A stretch of 64,000 nt of DNA from Acidothermus sp. (GCA_023512015.1 JAIMAI010000004.1:30785-94784); one strand, 5' to 3'. Positions 9,662 to 19,771 are shown, counted from the first letter of the stretch. Notes: a model not told the origin generated them from the letters alone. Numbers and translations are program-made.

Positions 9662-10519
9662 GTGGGAGTACTCCAGCGCTTCGAGCGACGCCTGAGCGGC
9701 CTGGTGGAGGGGTTGTTCGCGCGGGCCTTCCGCTCCGAGGTACAACCCGTAGAGATCGCCGCCGCACTGCAGCGTGAATTGGACAACGAAGCCGCGATCC
9801 TGGGGCCGGACCGCACCTTGGTGCCCAACCATTTCATCGTCGAGCTCGGCAGCCACGACCACGCACGGCTCATCCCCTACGAACGTCCTCTGATCAGCGA
9901 ACTCGTGGCGATGGTTCGGGAGCATGCGGCCGAGCAGCGCTACAGCTTCGTGGGTCCCGTCTCGATCGATCTCGTGCACGTCCCCACCCTGGAGACCGGC
10001 GTCTTCCGGGTCCGCAGCGAAGTCGTGTACGCCGTCCCCGACGGCGCAGAACGATCACCGTCGGCGAGTCGGGCGAGGACGGCGGATGACGTCCCGGCCC
10101 CCGCCCCCACAGCTCCACCCCCTTCACCCGCCGCGCCCGCGGCAGGCAGCGGAGCGAGCGAGCAGCTCACCACCCGCATTCCCGCCGACGTCCGGGCCGC
10201 CGACTATGGACGGCTCGTGATCCGCGAAGGTGCGGGGGCAGCCCGCGAGGTCCAACTCCGCAAGCCGGTGATCCGTCTGGGCCGCGGGCCGCAGGCCGAC
10301 ATCCGCATCGCCGATCCTGCGGTTTCCCGAAACCACGCCGAACTGCGGCTCGACGTCGATCCCCCGACCATCAGCGATCTACGTTCCACCAACGGCACGC
10401 GGCTGAACGGCGTCCCGATCGAGACCGCGCCGCTCGCGGACGGCGACCGCATCACCCTCGGTGAAACGCTGCTCGTCTACCACACGCCGGCGCGGAGCCG
10501 GTCGAAGCAGGAGGTCTGA
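9662..10519 (+). CDS. fhaA: FHA domain protein FhaA (DUF3662 + FHA)
   Basis: MGVLQRFERRLSGLVEGLFARAFRSEVQPVEIAAALQREL and C-terminal FHA (IRLGRGPQADIRIADPAVSRNHAEL...LRSTNGTRLNG); followed by fhaB-pstP-rodA-pbpA-pknB. Confidence 0.93.
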   Translation: MGVLQRFERRLSGLVEGLFARAFRSEVQPVEIAAALQRELDNEAAILGPDRTLVPNHFIVELGSHDHARLIPYERPLISELVAMVREHAAEQRYSFVGPVSIDLVHVPTLETGVFRVRSEVVYAVPDGAERSPSASRARTADDVPAPAPTAPPPSPAAPAAGSGASEQLTTRIPADVRAADYGRLVIREGAGAAREVQLRKPVIRLGRGPQADIRIADPAVSRNHAELRLDVDPPTISDLRSTNGTRLNGVPIETAPLADGDRITLGETLLVYHTPARSRSKQEV

Positions 10520-10526
10520 GGGCGAC

Positions 10527-10991
10527 ATGTCCGAGCTCTCGCTCTTCCTGCTCCGGGTAGGGTTTTTGGCGCTGCTGTGGATTTTCGTCATCGTCGCGTT
10601 CGGCATCATCCGTTCGGATTTGTCGTTGGGTGCCGGCGGGCGGGTGGTCCACCCACCGGCGAGAAAACCGGCCCGCCGACCGGCTGCTGCTCCGGGGAAA
10701 TCGGCCCGCCGACTCGTCGTCGTCTCCGGCTCGCTCGCGGGAACGAGTATCGCGCTGGGAAATTCACCGGTCACCATCGGGAGGGCCAACGATTCCACGC
10801 TCGTCCTCACCGACGAATACGCCTCGAATCGCCATGCCCGGCTTTTCCCGCGGGACGGGCAGTGGTACATCGAGGATCTCGGGTCGACCAACGGAACGTT
10901 CCTCGACCGGGTGAAAGTGACCCAGCCGACGAACGTCCCACTGCGCACTCCGATCCGCATCGGGAAAACAGTTTTGGAGCTGCGTCGATGA
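10527..10991 (+). CDS. fhaB: FHA domain protein FhaB/FipA
   Basis: MSELSLFLLRVGFLALLWIFVIVAF TM segment plus FHA domain (VTIGRANDSTLVLTDEYASNRHARLF...LGSTNGTFLD). Confidence 0.92.
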   Translation: MSELSLFLLRVGFLALLWIFVIVAFGIIRSDLSLGAGGRVVHPPARKPARRPAAAPGKSARRLVVVSGSLAGTSIALGNSPVTIGRANDSTLVLTDEYASNRHARLFPRDGQWYIEDLGSTNGTFLDRVKVTQPTNVPLRTPIRIGKTVLELRR

Positions 10992-11019
10992 AGACGTCCC
11001 TCAGTCGAAGGGAACGGCC

Positions 11020-12252
11020 GTGGTGTTGACTCTTCGCTACGCCGCTCGTTCCGAAGTTGGACTGTTGCGGCCCACCAACCAGGACGCCGTCTACGCCGGG
11101 CCGCGCCTGCTCGCCGTCGCCGACGGGATGGGGGGGCACGCCGCAGGAGACGTCGCGAGCGCCGTCACCATCGCAAGCCTCGCCCCGCTGGACGACGACG
11201 AACCGCCGTCCGACATGCTCGGCGCACTCGACCAGGCCATTCGCCGCGCCAACGAGCAAATCCGGCTGATGACCGAAGCGGATTCCGAACTCGAGGGAAT
11301 GGGGACGACCCTGACTGCGCTGCTGTGGAACGGCAGCAGGGTGGCTCTCGCGCATATCGGGGATTCCCGCGCCTATCTGTTGCGTGACGGTGAACTGACG
11401 CAAATTACCGAAGATCACACCCTGGTGCAGCGGCTGATCGACGAAGGCCAAATCGACGAAGCGGACGCCGCGACCCATCCGCAGCGCTCGGTCATCCTGA
11501 GGGTGCTCACCGGGCGGCCGGACGACGTCGCGGACCTGTCCTTGCGGGAAGTACGGGCCGGCGACCGGTTCCTTTTGTGCAGCGACGGCCTTTCCGGAGT
11601 AGTGAGCAAGGAGACGATCCGCGAAACCCTCGCCATACCGGACCCGCAAGCCGCGGTCGACGCGCTCGTAGAGCTCGCGCTACGGGCCGGGGCGCCGGAC
11701 AACGTCACCTGCATCGTCTGCGATGTGGTGGACGACGCGCAGGCCCGTCCGTCGTCCGACCCGGTCATCGGCGGCTCGGTAGCGGGAGAGTCCGTCGTCG
11801 GGGCGGAGACGCCGAACAGCGCCGCGGCCCGTGCCGCAGCCTTGCAGCCGAGGCGCGCCGCGCCCAGCACCGTGGTGGACGAAGAGCCGCGCCGACCGCG
11901 CTGGCGGGGACCGGTGCTGGTGGCACTCTTGGTGCTCGCGGTGGCCGCTGCGCTGTTCGGGGGGACGTGGTGGTACGCCCAGCACCAGTACTACGTCGGA
12001 ACCGACCGAGGGGTCGTCGTCGTCTATCAAGGCATCAAGGGTGACGTCCTCGGTTTCGAATTCTCGCGAATCGTCGAGCGAACCGACATCGACGTCGCCG
12101 AACTGCCTGCCTACCAGCAAGAACGGCTCGCCGACACGATCGGTGCGCCGAGCCGTGAAGCAGCCGAGCGGATCGTCGACCAGCTTCGCGCCGCTGCGAC
12201 GAGCCAGAATCGACCCTCCGCATCGCCGAGCCCGACGACGGGGACGCCGTGA
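11020..12252 (+). CDS. pstP: PP2C-family Ser/Thr phosphatase PstP
   Basis: RPTNQDAVYAGPRLLAVADGMGGHAAGD..., GDSRAYLLRDGELTQITEDHTLVQ; C-terminal TM. Confidence 0.93.
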   Translation: MVLTLRYAARSEVGLLRPTNQDAVYAGPRLLAVADGMGGHAAGDVASAVTIASLAPLDDDEPPSDMLGALDQAIRRANEQIRLMTEADSELEGMGTTLTALLWNGSRVALAHIGDSRAYLLRDGELTQITEDHTLVQRLIDEGQIDEADAATHPQRSVILRVLTGRPDDVADLSLREVRAGDRFLLCSDGLSGVVSKETIRETLAIPDPQAAVDALVELALRAGAPDNVTCIVCDVVDDAQARPSSDPVIGGSVAGESVVGAETPNSAAARAAALQPRRAAPSTVVDEEPRRPRWRGPVLVALLVLAVAAALFGGTWWYAQHQYYVGTDRGVVVVYQGIKGDVLGFEFSRIVERTDIDVAELPAYQQERLADTIGAPSREAAERIVDQLRAAATSQNRPSASPSPTTGTP

Positions 12253-13622
12253 CCGCTACGACCGAGGTCCTCAGAGCGTTGCGACCGCGCCGGCCACAGA
12301 CCCGACGCGGTGTCGAGCTCGCGATGCTGCTTTTCGCCGTAGCAATTCCGCTTGCGGCCTACGTCATCGTGGGTCTCACGCGGACCCGTCGGGTCCCCAC
12401 CGACACGTTGAATTACGGGCTCGGGCTGGCGGCCCTCCTCGTCGTCGCGCATATCGCGGTACGACGGTTCGCCCGGTACGCCGACCCTCTGCTGCTCCCC
12501 TGCGCGGCTCTGCTCAACGGCTTGGGCCTGGTATTGATCCACCGGTTGGATTTGGTGTCGCCGAAAGCCCAACGGTCGGACGCCACTTTGCAGCTGATCT
12601 GGAGCACGATCGGGATCGCGTTGTTCATCGCGGTACTTGCCGCGGTGCGGGACCACCGGCGGCTGCAGCGCTACACCTACACATCGATGCTGCTCGGTCT
12701 GCTGTTGCTCGCCGCTCCGTCGCTGCTGCCGGCACGATTCAGCGAGGTCAACGGAGCCCGCAACTGGATTCGGTTCGCGGGTTTCTCCATCCAACCCGGG
12801 GAATTCGCCAAGATTCTGCTCGTCGTCTTCGTCGCCGGCTTCTTGGTGGCCAAGAAAGACGCGCTCGCCCTCGCCAGCCGCCGATTCCTCGGCCTCGATC
12901 TGCCGCGCGGCCGCGACCTCGGCCCGGTCCTCGTAGCGTGGCTGGTCAGCATCGGACTACTGGTCCGCGGACGCGATATCGGGATGTCGATGCTGTTCTT
13001 CGGTTTCTTCATCGTGATGCTCTACATCGCCACCGAGCGGCTCTCCTGGGTTTTCATCGGGGTGCTGCTCTTCGCCGGAGGTACGTTCGCCGCCTATCAC
13101 CTATTCGCTCACGTCCGTGAACGCTTCGAGATCTGGCTTCACCCCTTCGCATACGCCAAGACAACCGGTTACCAGCTCGTGCAGGCGCTCTACGGTTTCG
13201 CGGACGGCGGCCTCCTCGGAACCGGATTGGGCAACGGCCGCCCCGACCTCGTGCCGTTCGCGAAAAGCGACTTCATCATCGCGACGGTGGGGGAAGAGCT
13301 CGGCCTCACCGGTCTCATGGCGATCCTCCTGGTCTACGTCGTCATCGTCTCCCGCGGAATGCGCGCCGCTCTCTCGGTGCGCGACTCCTTCGGGAAGTTG
13401 CTCGCGGCGGGGCTTGCTGTTTCGCTGGCCCTCCAAGTGTTCGTCGTGGTCGGAGGGGTGACGCGGCTCATCCCGCTCACCGGAATCACGACGCCGTTCC
13501 TGTCGTACGGCGGGTCATCCCTGGTTTCCAATTGGGCCATCATCGCCCTTCTGCTGAAGGTCAGCGACGCGGCCCGCCGTCCGATACCGGCACGACCGTC
13601 GGAGGGGGTGGGTCGACCGTGA
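12249..13622 (+). CDS. rodA: FtsW/RodA/SpoVE family SEDS protein
   Basis: Multi-TM; INGARNWIRF-like VNGARNWIRFAGFSIQPGEFAKI and PFLSYGGSSLVSN signatures. Confidence 0.92.
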   Translation: MTATTEVLRALRPRRPQTRRGVELAMLLFAVAIPLAAYVIVGLTRTRRVPTDTLNYGLGLAALLVVAHIAVRRFARYADPLLLPCAALLNGLGLVLIHRLDLVSPKAQRSDATLQLIWSTIGIALFIAVLAAVRDHRRLQRYTYTSMLLGLLLLAAPSLLPARFSEVNGARNWIRFAGFSIQPGEFAKILLVVFVAGFLVAKKDALALASRRFLGLDLPRGRDLGPVLVAWLVSIGLLVRGRDIGMSMLFFGFFIVMLYIATERLSWVFIGVLLFAGGTFAAYHLFAHVRERFEIWLHPFAYAKTTGYQLVQALYGFADGGLLGTGLGNGRPDLVPFAKSDFIIATVGEELGLTGLMAILLVYVVIVSRGMRAALSVRDSFGKLLAAGLAVSLALQVFVVVGGVTRLIPLTGITTPFLSYGGSSLVSNWAIIALLLKVSDAARRPIPARPSEGVGRP

Positions 13623-15076
13623 ACCGACCGATCCGCCGGGTCGCCCTCGCATGTCTGGTGTTGTTCGCGCTCCTCCTCGCCAACGACAACGTCATCCAGT
13701 TCGCCCGGGCCAAGAGCCTGCGCGATCACCCCGGCAACACCCGGACGTTGTTCGCGCAATACGATCGCAAGCGGGGGGACATCGTGGCCGCCGACGGAAC
13801 GATCCTGGCCTCCTCCAAACCGTCGAACGATTCCCTCAAATACGTGCGCACCTACACAAACGGTCCGCTCTACGCACCGATCACAGGCTTTTACTCGATT
13901 ATCTACGGTGCCAGCGGCATCGAAGCTGCGGAGAATTCCATCCTGGCGGGCACGGACGACCGGTTGTTCATCCGGCAACTGTCCAATCTCATCACCGGCC
14001 GCACGCCGCAAGGAGGCAGCGTCGTCCTCACCATCGATCCCACATTGCAGCAGGTGGCGTACGCCGCGTTGAAGGGACGTAGAGGCGCAGTGGTCGCCGT
14101 CCAACCGTCGACCGGCGCGATCCTGGCCATGGTCACTTCACCGTCGTACGACCCGAACCTGCTGGCCTCACACGATTCCGCGCAGGTGCGAGCGGCGTGG
14201 AAATCGCTGACCGGGGACCCGGCTCAGCCGATGCTCGACCGAGCCTTGGAGCAGACCTACCCGCCGGGTTCGACGTTCAAGCTCGTGACCGCCGCCGCCG
14301 CTTTGTCGACCGGGCGCTACACTCCGCAGACGCAAATTCCTGCCCCCAACGTCCTACCGTACCCGAATTCCACGAAATCACTCACGAATTTCGCCGGGGA
14401 GAGTTGCAGCAGCACCGGACAGACCACGCTCATCCAAGCGCTCACCATCTCGTGCAACACCGCATTCGGTGAACTCGGGCAGACGCTCGGGGCAGATACC
14501 CTCCGCAAACAGGCGGAGGCTTTCGGCTTCGACGCCGCCTTCTCGATACCGATGAAATCCGCGACCAGCGTCTTCCCCGCGCAACTCGACGCCGCACAGA
14601 CCATCCAATCCGCGATCGGCCAGTACGACGTGCGGGCCACTCCCCTGCAAATGGCGATGGTCGCCGCCGCCATTGCCAACCACGGCCTACTCATGCGTCC
14701 CTACCTGGTACAACAATTGGTCAACCCGAACCTCACCATCCTCGAGACGACCAAACCGCAATCCATTCGGCAGGCCGTCTCACCCCAGGTCGCCGCCGAG
14801 CTGACCCAGATGATGGAGAGCGTGGTCACCAGCGGTACCGGCAAGACCGTCCAGATTCCCGGCGTGCCGATCGCCGGAAAGACCGGAACGGCGGAGAACG
14901 CCCCGGGTCAGCCGCCACACGCCTGGTTCGTCGCGTTCGCGCCGGCGACGCAACCGAAGATTGCGGTGGCGGTTGTCATCGAGAACGGCGGTGGGATCAA
15001 CGACGCCACCGGAGCAACCGTCGCAGGGCCGGTCGCCAAAGCCGTCCTGCAAGCCGCCCTCAAGGAGTCATCGTGA
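13619..15076 (+). CDS. pbpA: class B penicillin-binding protein PbpA
   Basis: GTG at 13619; MNRPIRRVALACLVLFALLLANDNVIQFARAKSLRDHPGNTR; transpeptidase motifs PPGSTFK, SCN, GKTGTAE. Confidence 0.92.
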   Translation: MNRPIRRVALACLVLFALLLANDNVIQFARAKSLRDHPGNTRTLFAQYDRKRGDIVAADGTILASSKPSNDSLKYVRTYTNGPLYAPITGFYSIIYGASGIEAAENSILAGTDDRLFIRQLSNLITGRTPQGGSVVLTIDPTLQQVAYAALKGRRGAVVAVQPSTGAILAMVTSPSYDPNLLASHDSAQVRAAWKSLTGDPAQPMLDRALEQTYPPGSTFKLVTAAAALSTGRYTPQTQIPAPNVLPYPNSTKSLTNFAGESCSSTGQTTLIQALTISCNTAFGELGQTLGADTLRKQAEAFGFDAAFSIPMKSATSVFPAQLDAAQTIQSAIGQYDVRATPLQMAMVAAAIANHGLLMRPYLVQQLVNPNLTILETTKPQSIRQAVSPQVAAELTQMMESVVTSGTGKTVQIPGVPIAGKTGTAENAPGQPPHAWFVAFAPATQPKIAVAVVIENGGGINDATGATVAGPVAKAVLQAALKESS

Positions 15077-16812
15077 CCAGCGACGAGACGCAGATCGACC
15101 GACAGCCCCGCCGAATCCTCGGTGACCGCTACGAACTCGGGGAAATCATCGGTTACGGCGGAATGGCTGAAGTCCACCGCGGCCGTGACCTGCGGCTCGG
15201 CCGCGAAGTCGCCATCAAGACGCTGCGGGTCGATTTGGCTCGCGATACGACCTTCCAGACCCGTTTCCGCCGCGAAGCCCAGTCCGCCGCGGCGTTGAAT
15301 CACCCGTCGATCGTCGCCGTGTACGACACCGGGGAGAGTTTGCTGGACGGCGTCGCTGTTCCGTACATCGTCATGGAGTACGTCGACGGTCGAACACTGC
15401 GCGACATATTGAAACTCGAGCCGCATATCCTGCCGCGGCGGGCGTTGGAAATCGTCGCCGACGTGCTCGACGCTCTCGATTACAGCCACCGCAACGGAAT
15501 CGTGCACCGGGACATCAAACCCGGCAACATCATGATTACCCGGGACGGCCAGGTGAAGGTGATGGATTTCGGCATCGCCCGGGCTGTCGCGCAGTCCAGC
15601 GCCACGGTGACTCAGACAGCCGCCGTGATCGGAACAGCGCAATACTTGTCGCCGGAGCAGGCGCGTGGGGAGCCGGTCGACCAGCGCAGCGACATCTATT
15701 CCACCGGCTGCCTGCTGTACGAATTGCTGACCGGCACCCCGCCGTTCACCGGCGAATCCGCCGTGGCGGTGGCGTACCAGCACGTACGCGAGGATCCCGT
15801 TCCGCCGTCCCGGATCAACCCGGATGTGCCGCCGGCGGTGGACGCAATCGTGATGAAAGCCCTTGCCAAGAACCCGGCGAATCGCTACCAGAGCGCCGCC
15901 GAGATGCGCACGGACATCGAGCGGGCGCTGCGAGGGCAACCCGTTCAAGCGACCCCGTTGCTGCTCGACCCCACCGAGCAACTCGCCCCGGTGACGCAGG
16001 TCCAGGAAATGCCTCCTCCCCGCGGACGACGGGGCCTGACGTATACGTTGCTCGCCCTCGCCGCGATCGCCCTGCTCATCGGGATCGGGCTGCTGCTGCG
16101 GCAATTCCTGACCTCCACCCACGGTCCGCAGACCATTCCGGTGCCCAACGTCAAGGGCATGACCCAAGCGCAGGCCGAGCAGGTCTTGACCGGCAGAGGG
16201 TTCAAGGTGCGACCGGAGGATGAACCAAGTGCGACGGTGCCGAAAGGCGTGGTCATCGACCAGAACCCGACGGCGGGTTATCCGCTGGCCCAGGGTTCGA
16301 CGGTGACGATTTTCGTCTCCTCCGGCCCGCGTCTCGTCGCCGTACCCGACGTGCGGAACAAGACGCTCGACGAGGCCCGCCAGCTCCTGCAGCAACAAGG
16401 CCTGAAGGTCGGTTCGGTGAGCAACCAGAATTCCCAAGAACCCCAAGGCACCGTCCTCGCTCAGGACCCCGCAGCAGGTACGCAGATTCCCGCGGGTTCG
16501 GCGGTGAATCTCGTGGTAGCGAGCGGCACCGGTACGGTGCCCGACGTCCGGGGTCTGCCGGAAAGCGACGCCGAACAAGAACTCAGCGCGAGCGGGTACC
16601 AGTACAACGTGGTCCAGGAACCAAGCGATCAGGTTCAGGCCGGTTACGTCATCAACCAGAGTCCGGGGCCGGGCCGTACCGCCCCGATCGGCTCGACGAT
16701 CACGCTCTACGTGTCGTCGGGGCCTGCTGCGTCACCGTCGGAGGGGCCCCCCAGTTCCAGCCCGCCCACCTCCCCGAGCACGACGCCGTCACCGACGGCT
16801 TCCAGCACGTAG
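15073..16812 (+). CDS. pknB: Ser/Thr protein kinase with PASTA repeats
   Basis: LGDRYELGEIIGYGGMAEVHRGRDLRLGREVAIK, IVHRDIKPGNIMI, DFGIAR; three or more PASTA repeats (VPNVKGMTQAQAEQVL...). Confidence 0.95.
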   Translation: MTSDETQIDRQPRRILGDRYELGEIIGYGGMAEVHRGRDLRLGREVAIKTLRVDLARDTTFQTRFRREAQSAAALNHPSIVAVYDTGESLLDGVAVPYIVMEYVDGRTLRDILKLEPHILPRRALEIVADVLDALDYSHRNGIVHRDIKPGNIMITRDGQVKVMDFGIARAVAQSSATVTQTAAVIGTAQYLSPEQARGEPVDQRSDIYSTGCLLYELLTGTPPFTGESAVAVAYQHVREDPVPPSRINPDVPPAVDAIVMKALAKNPANRYQSAAEMRTDIERALRGQPVQATPLLLDPTEQLAPVTQVQEMPPPRGRRGLTYTLLALAAIALLIGIGLLLRQFLTSTHGPQTIPVPNVKGMTQAQAEQVLTGRGFKVRPEDEPSATVPKGVVIDQNPTAGYPLAQGSTVTIFVSSGPRLVAVPDVRNKTLDEARQLLQQQGLKVGSVSNQNSQEPQGTVLAQDPAAGTQIPAGSAVNLVVASGTGTVPDVRGLPESDAEQELSASGYQYNVVQEPSDQVQAGYVINQSPGPGRTAPIGSTITLYVSSGPAASPSEGPPSSSPPTSPSTTPSPTASST

Positions 16813-16888
16813 CGGGAAGCGGTTGGCCGGCCCGAGACCGTCGCGGCCGAGACGAAGCGGCCGCCGGGCAAGCGGGTGTGCTTTCCCC

Positions 16889-17509
16889 TCACGGGGTCGC
16901 GATCGGCGTCCGCACCTTCGCGGCACGTTCCACGGCGTCGGCGTCGCCGCACCGCACCAGCCAATTGGCGAGCATGCGATGACCGCCTTCGGTGAGCACC
17001 GACTCGGGATGGAATTGCACACCCTCGACGTCCAGGGCTCGATGACGCAGACCCATGATCACGCCACTCTTCGTACGGGCGGTTATTTCCAAGGTGTCGG
17101 GAAGGTGGGTCTCGTCGACTGCGAGCGAGTGGTAGCGGGTGGCGGTGAAGGGGCTCGGCAGCCCGGCGAAAACGCCCTTCCCCTCGTGCCAAATCTCACT
17201 CGTCTTCCCATGCAGCAGCTCGGGGGCACGCCCGACCACTCCACCGAACGCCACGGCTATCGCCTGATGTCCCAGGCATACACCAAGGATGGGCACCCGG
17301 CCCGCAACTTCGCGGATCAACGGGATGCACACCCCTGCCTCCTCCGGGGTACCGGGCCCCGGGCTCAGGAGTACTCCGTCGTAGTCGAGGGCATCCGCCG
17401 GGGTGAGCTGGTCGTTGCGGACGACGTCGCAGTGGGCGTCGAGCTGCCCGAGATACTGCACGAGGTTGAAGACGAAGCTGTCGTAGTTGTCGACGACGAG
17501 GATGCGCAT
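16889..17509 (-). CDS. glutamine amidotransferase (TrpG/PabA-like)
   Basis: MRILVVDNYDSFVFNLVQYLGQL...LLSPGPGTPEEAG...GVCLGHQAIAVAFGG...GVQFHPESVLTEGG. Confidence 0.9.
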   Translation of the reverse strand: MRILVVDNYDSFVFNLVQYLGQLDAHCDVVRNDQLTPADALDYDGVLLSPGPGTPEEAGVCIPLIREVAGRVPILGVCLGHQAIAVAFGGVVGRAPELLHGKTSEIWHEGKGVFAGLPSPFTATRYHSLAVDETHLPDTLEITARTKSGVIMGLRHRALDVEGVQFHPESVLTEGGHRMLANWLVRCGDADAVERAAKVRTPIATP

Positions 17510-17536
17510 GCGCCGATTGTCGCAGAGGCCCGCGCC

Positions 17537-17737
17537 TCACGGCGGTGATGTCCCGATGGGATGCGGGGAGGACAGGGACGGCGACTCGATCGTCACGTCG
17601 TTCCACGGCAAACGAGGTTCGACCCAGGGGAAAACGACGAAGAACAACAGCGCGAGGATGGCGAGCACCATAGCGCCGACCGTCACGCATTTCTCCGCGG
17701 TGTTACCGGGAAGTTTCCGCCATATCCAGCCGTACAC
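17537..17737 (-). CDS. small single-TM protein next to sortase
   Basis: 66-aa ORF MYGWIWRKLPGNTAEKCVTVGAMVLAILALLFFVVFPWVEPRLPWNDVTI; conserved-looking small membrane protein at this actinobacterial locus. Confidence 0.65.
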   Translation of the reverse strand: MYGWIWRKLPGNTAEKCVTVGAMVLAILALLFFVVFPWVEPRLPWNDVTIESPSLSSPHPIGTSPP

Positions 17738-17740
17738 GGC

Positions 17741-18496
17741 TCACTCCCCTTCCAAGGCGGCGGGCGGCCCTTGCGATTTCGGTGTGGCAGCCACCAGCAC
17801 GCCGTGCACGACCAGCCGATGCGACGCGGAGTATTTCGGCGTACAGGTGGTGAGGGTGATGAGCGCTTGGGTGGGTTTGGCCCCGGGGTGGTTCGGAACC
17901 GGGAGGATGACCCCGACGTCGGTGGGGAGCACGGTGAGCGACTGGGTCACCCGGTACGTGTACCACATTTTCGCGGTTTCGATGACGATGGCGTCCCCGG
18001 TGCGCAATTTGTCCAGGCCGTTGAAGGGCGCCAGATAGGTCGTGCGATGCCCGGAGACGACGAAATTCCCGATCTGGCCGGGCATCGCCGTTCCCGGATA
18101 ATGCCCGGGGCCTTTCTTGAGATCCGCGGTCGAGACCCCCTCCACGATCGCGAAAGCGTAATTGTGCCCCAGCCGTGGAATGCGAATGATGGCAAGGGCG
18201 TCTCCGGGAATGACGTCGACCGAGGGTGAACCGGCGGCCGTCGGCGAAGGGGAGGGACCGACGTCCGGGCTGGTGGGAGCTGTCTGCTGAGCCGCCCAAA
18301 TCTGGCTCAGTTCGTGCTTGAGAGTCCGCTGGCTCGCGGCCGTGTACACCCCGGTGAACCACAGGTCGTACCCCACGAACAGCAGCACGAGGACACCGAG
18401 CGTTATCAAGATCTCACCAGCCACTCCGACGACCCGCCGTGCGGCGGAGCGGCGGGGCGCGGTGAGCGCAGGCCGGAGGGAGGCCGTCGGGCTCAC
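17741..18496 (-). CDS. class E sortase
   Basis: GTG at 18496; TM, IPRLGHNYAFAIVEGVSTADLKKGPGHYPGTAMPGQIGNFVVSGHRTTY, catalytic TLTTCTPKYSASHRLVVHG. Confidence 0.9.
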   Translation of the reverse strand: MSPTASLRPALTAPRRSAARRVVGVAGEILITLGVLVLLFVGYDLWFTGVYTAASQRTLKHELSQIWAAQQTAPTSPDVGPSPSPTAAGSPSVDVIPGDALAIIRIPRLGHNYAFAIVEGVSTADLKKGPGHYPGTAMPGQIGNFVVSGHRTTYLAPFNGLDKLRTGDAIVIETAKMWYTYRVTQSLTVLPTDVGVILPVPNHPGAKPTQALITLTTCTPKYSASHRLVVHGVLVAATPKSQGPPAALEGE

Positions 18497-19290
18497 GGCG
18501 CCTCCGTGGCGGGGGTTGCGGTCGTCTGCGGCGCGATCGGGGTGCGCGGTGGGGGAGAGGTGGTCGGGGTCCCGGCCGGGCGGGCGAACTCCAGTCGCAA
18601 CGCCCCGTCGTAGCCCGGAATCGTCAGATGCGGCGCAGTCCGTAGCTGGAAGACCAAGTGGTAGGCAGCCACGTACTGCCGATAAATCACCACTCCCGGC
18701 GCGGCATCGAGAGCTGCGCGCAGCCGGTCGGGATCCCCCACCGCCGCGACGACGTAGGGAGGTGAATAGACCCTTCCCTGCAGGAGCAGCGTGTTTCCCA
18801 CGCAGCGAACCGCACTGGTGGCGATGAGCCGCTTGCCCTGCAGGCTCACGGCTTGGGCGCCTCCCGCCCACAGCGCGTTGACGACCGCTTGGACGTCTTG
18901 CTGATGGACGACGAGGTAATCGGGCGGGACAGCAGGCGACCCGGCTTGTCGCGGCGCGTCGTCGAGGGTGACGACGATCCCCGCCCCGCTCACGGGAGTG
19001 AGGCCGACTTCAGCCTCCAGCTGACTGGCTCGCCGCTTGAGATCGGCCACCCGGGTATCGCTCGCGGCCGCTTGATCGGTAAGGGCCCGCACCTGGTGCT
19101 GCAGGGACAGGAGTTGCGCGGTATCCCGATCGACCGTCTGCTGTACCCGGGTCACGAGCCCAGTAAGATCGTTGCGCCCGATGACGCGTAGATCACTGCC
19201 GTGAGAGGTCGACGCCGAGGCCGCAAACAGCAGGCCGGCGAATGCCGCCACGACGGGTACCCCGCGGCGCCAAGGTCTCCCTGCCGGCAC
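18493..19290 (-). CDS. DUF881 family protein
   Basis: TM + coiled-coil, SGAGIVVTLDDAP...DYLVVHQQDVQAVVNALWAGGAQAVSLQGKRLIATSAVRCVGNTLLLQGRVYSPPYVVAAVGD. Confidence 0.88.
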   Translation of the reverse strand: MPAGRPWRRGVPVVAAFAGLLFAASASTSHGSDLRVIGRNDLTGLVTRVQQTVDRDTAQLLSLQHQVRALTDQAAASDTRVADLKRRASQLEAEVGLTPVSGAGIVVTLDDAPRQAGSPAVPPDYLVVHQQDVQAVVNALWAGGAQAVSLQGKRLIATSAVRCVGNTLLLQGRVYSPPYVVAAVGDPDRLRAALDAAPGVVIYRQYVAAYHLVFQLRTAPHLTIPGYDGALRLEFARPAGTPTTSPPPRTPIAPQTTATPATEAP

Positions 19291-19387
19291 GGTCGTCTTC
19301 TCCCTCGGGCTGTCGCTACGCTAGCGGGTGGACGGCGACCCCGTCCCCTTTCCATCCACCAGCTCACTTCTTCCGGGAAGGTCGAAC

Positions 19388-19645
19388 GTGCCGAGGTCAC
19401 GGGTCCGCAAGACGGCTGTTTACATCCCGCCGCCGACGCGTTCGCCCAAGAAGAAGGTGAGTCCGCCGTGGTTGGCCCCCACCATGGTGGCATTCATGCT
19501 GGTCGGTGTCGCCTGGTTGGTCGTCGGCTACATCACCCAGTACACCTTCCCGGGGATGTCGACGCTCGGCGGTGAGGCAGGGAACTTGATCGAGGGGTTC
19601 GGGCTCCTGCTCATCGGCCTCGGCTTGGCCACCCAGTGGCGCTGA
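19388..19645 (+). CDS. crgA: cell division protein CrgA
   Basis: GTG at 19388; MPRSRVRKTAVYIPPPTRSPKKKVSPPWLAPTMVAFMLVGVAWLVVGYITQYTFPG...NLIEGFGLLLIGLGLATQWR. Confidence 0.93.
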   Translation: MPRSRVRKTAVYIPPPTRSPKKKVSPPWLAPTMVAFMLVGVAWLVVGYITQYTFPGMSTLGGEAGNLIEGFGLLLIGLGLATQWR

Positions 19646-19771
19646 TCGCGCAGCTTTTCGCCGTCCGGAATCTTGACGTCGGCCTCGAATTACACGGTCG
19701 TAGTTTCTCCACACGAGTTGTCCACACTGGGGACAACCGGCCACGTCACAACCTCGAGCAGGTGTCGATCG

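Noticed and set aside
14908-16578. 556-aa minus-strand ORF
   Set aside because: Antisense shadow of pknB.
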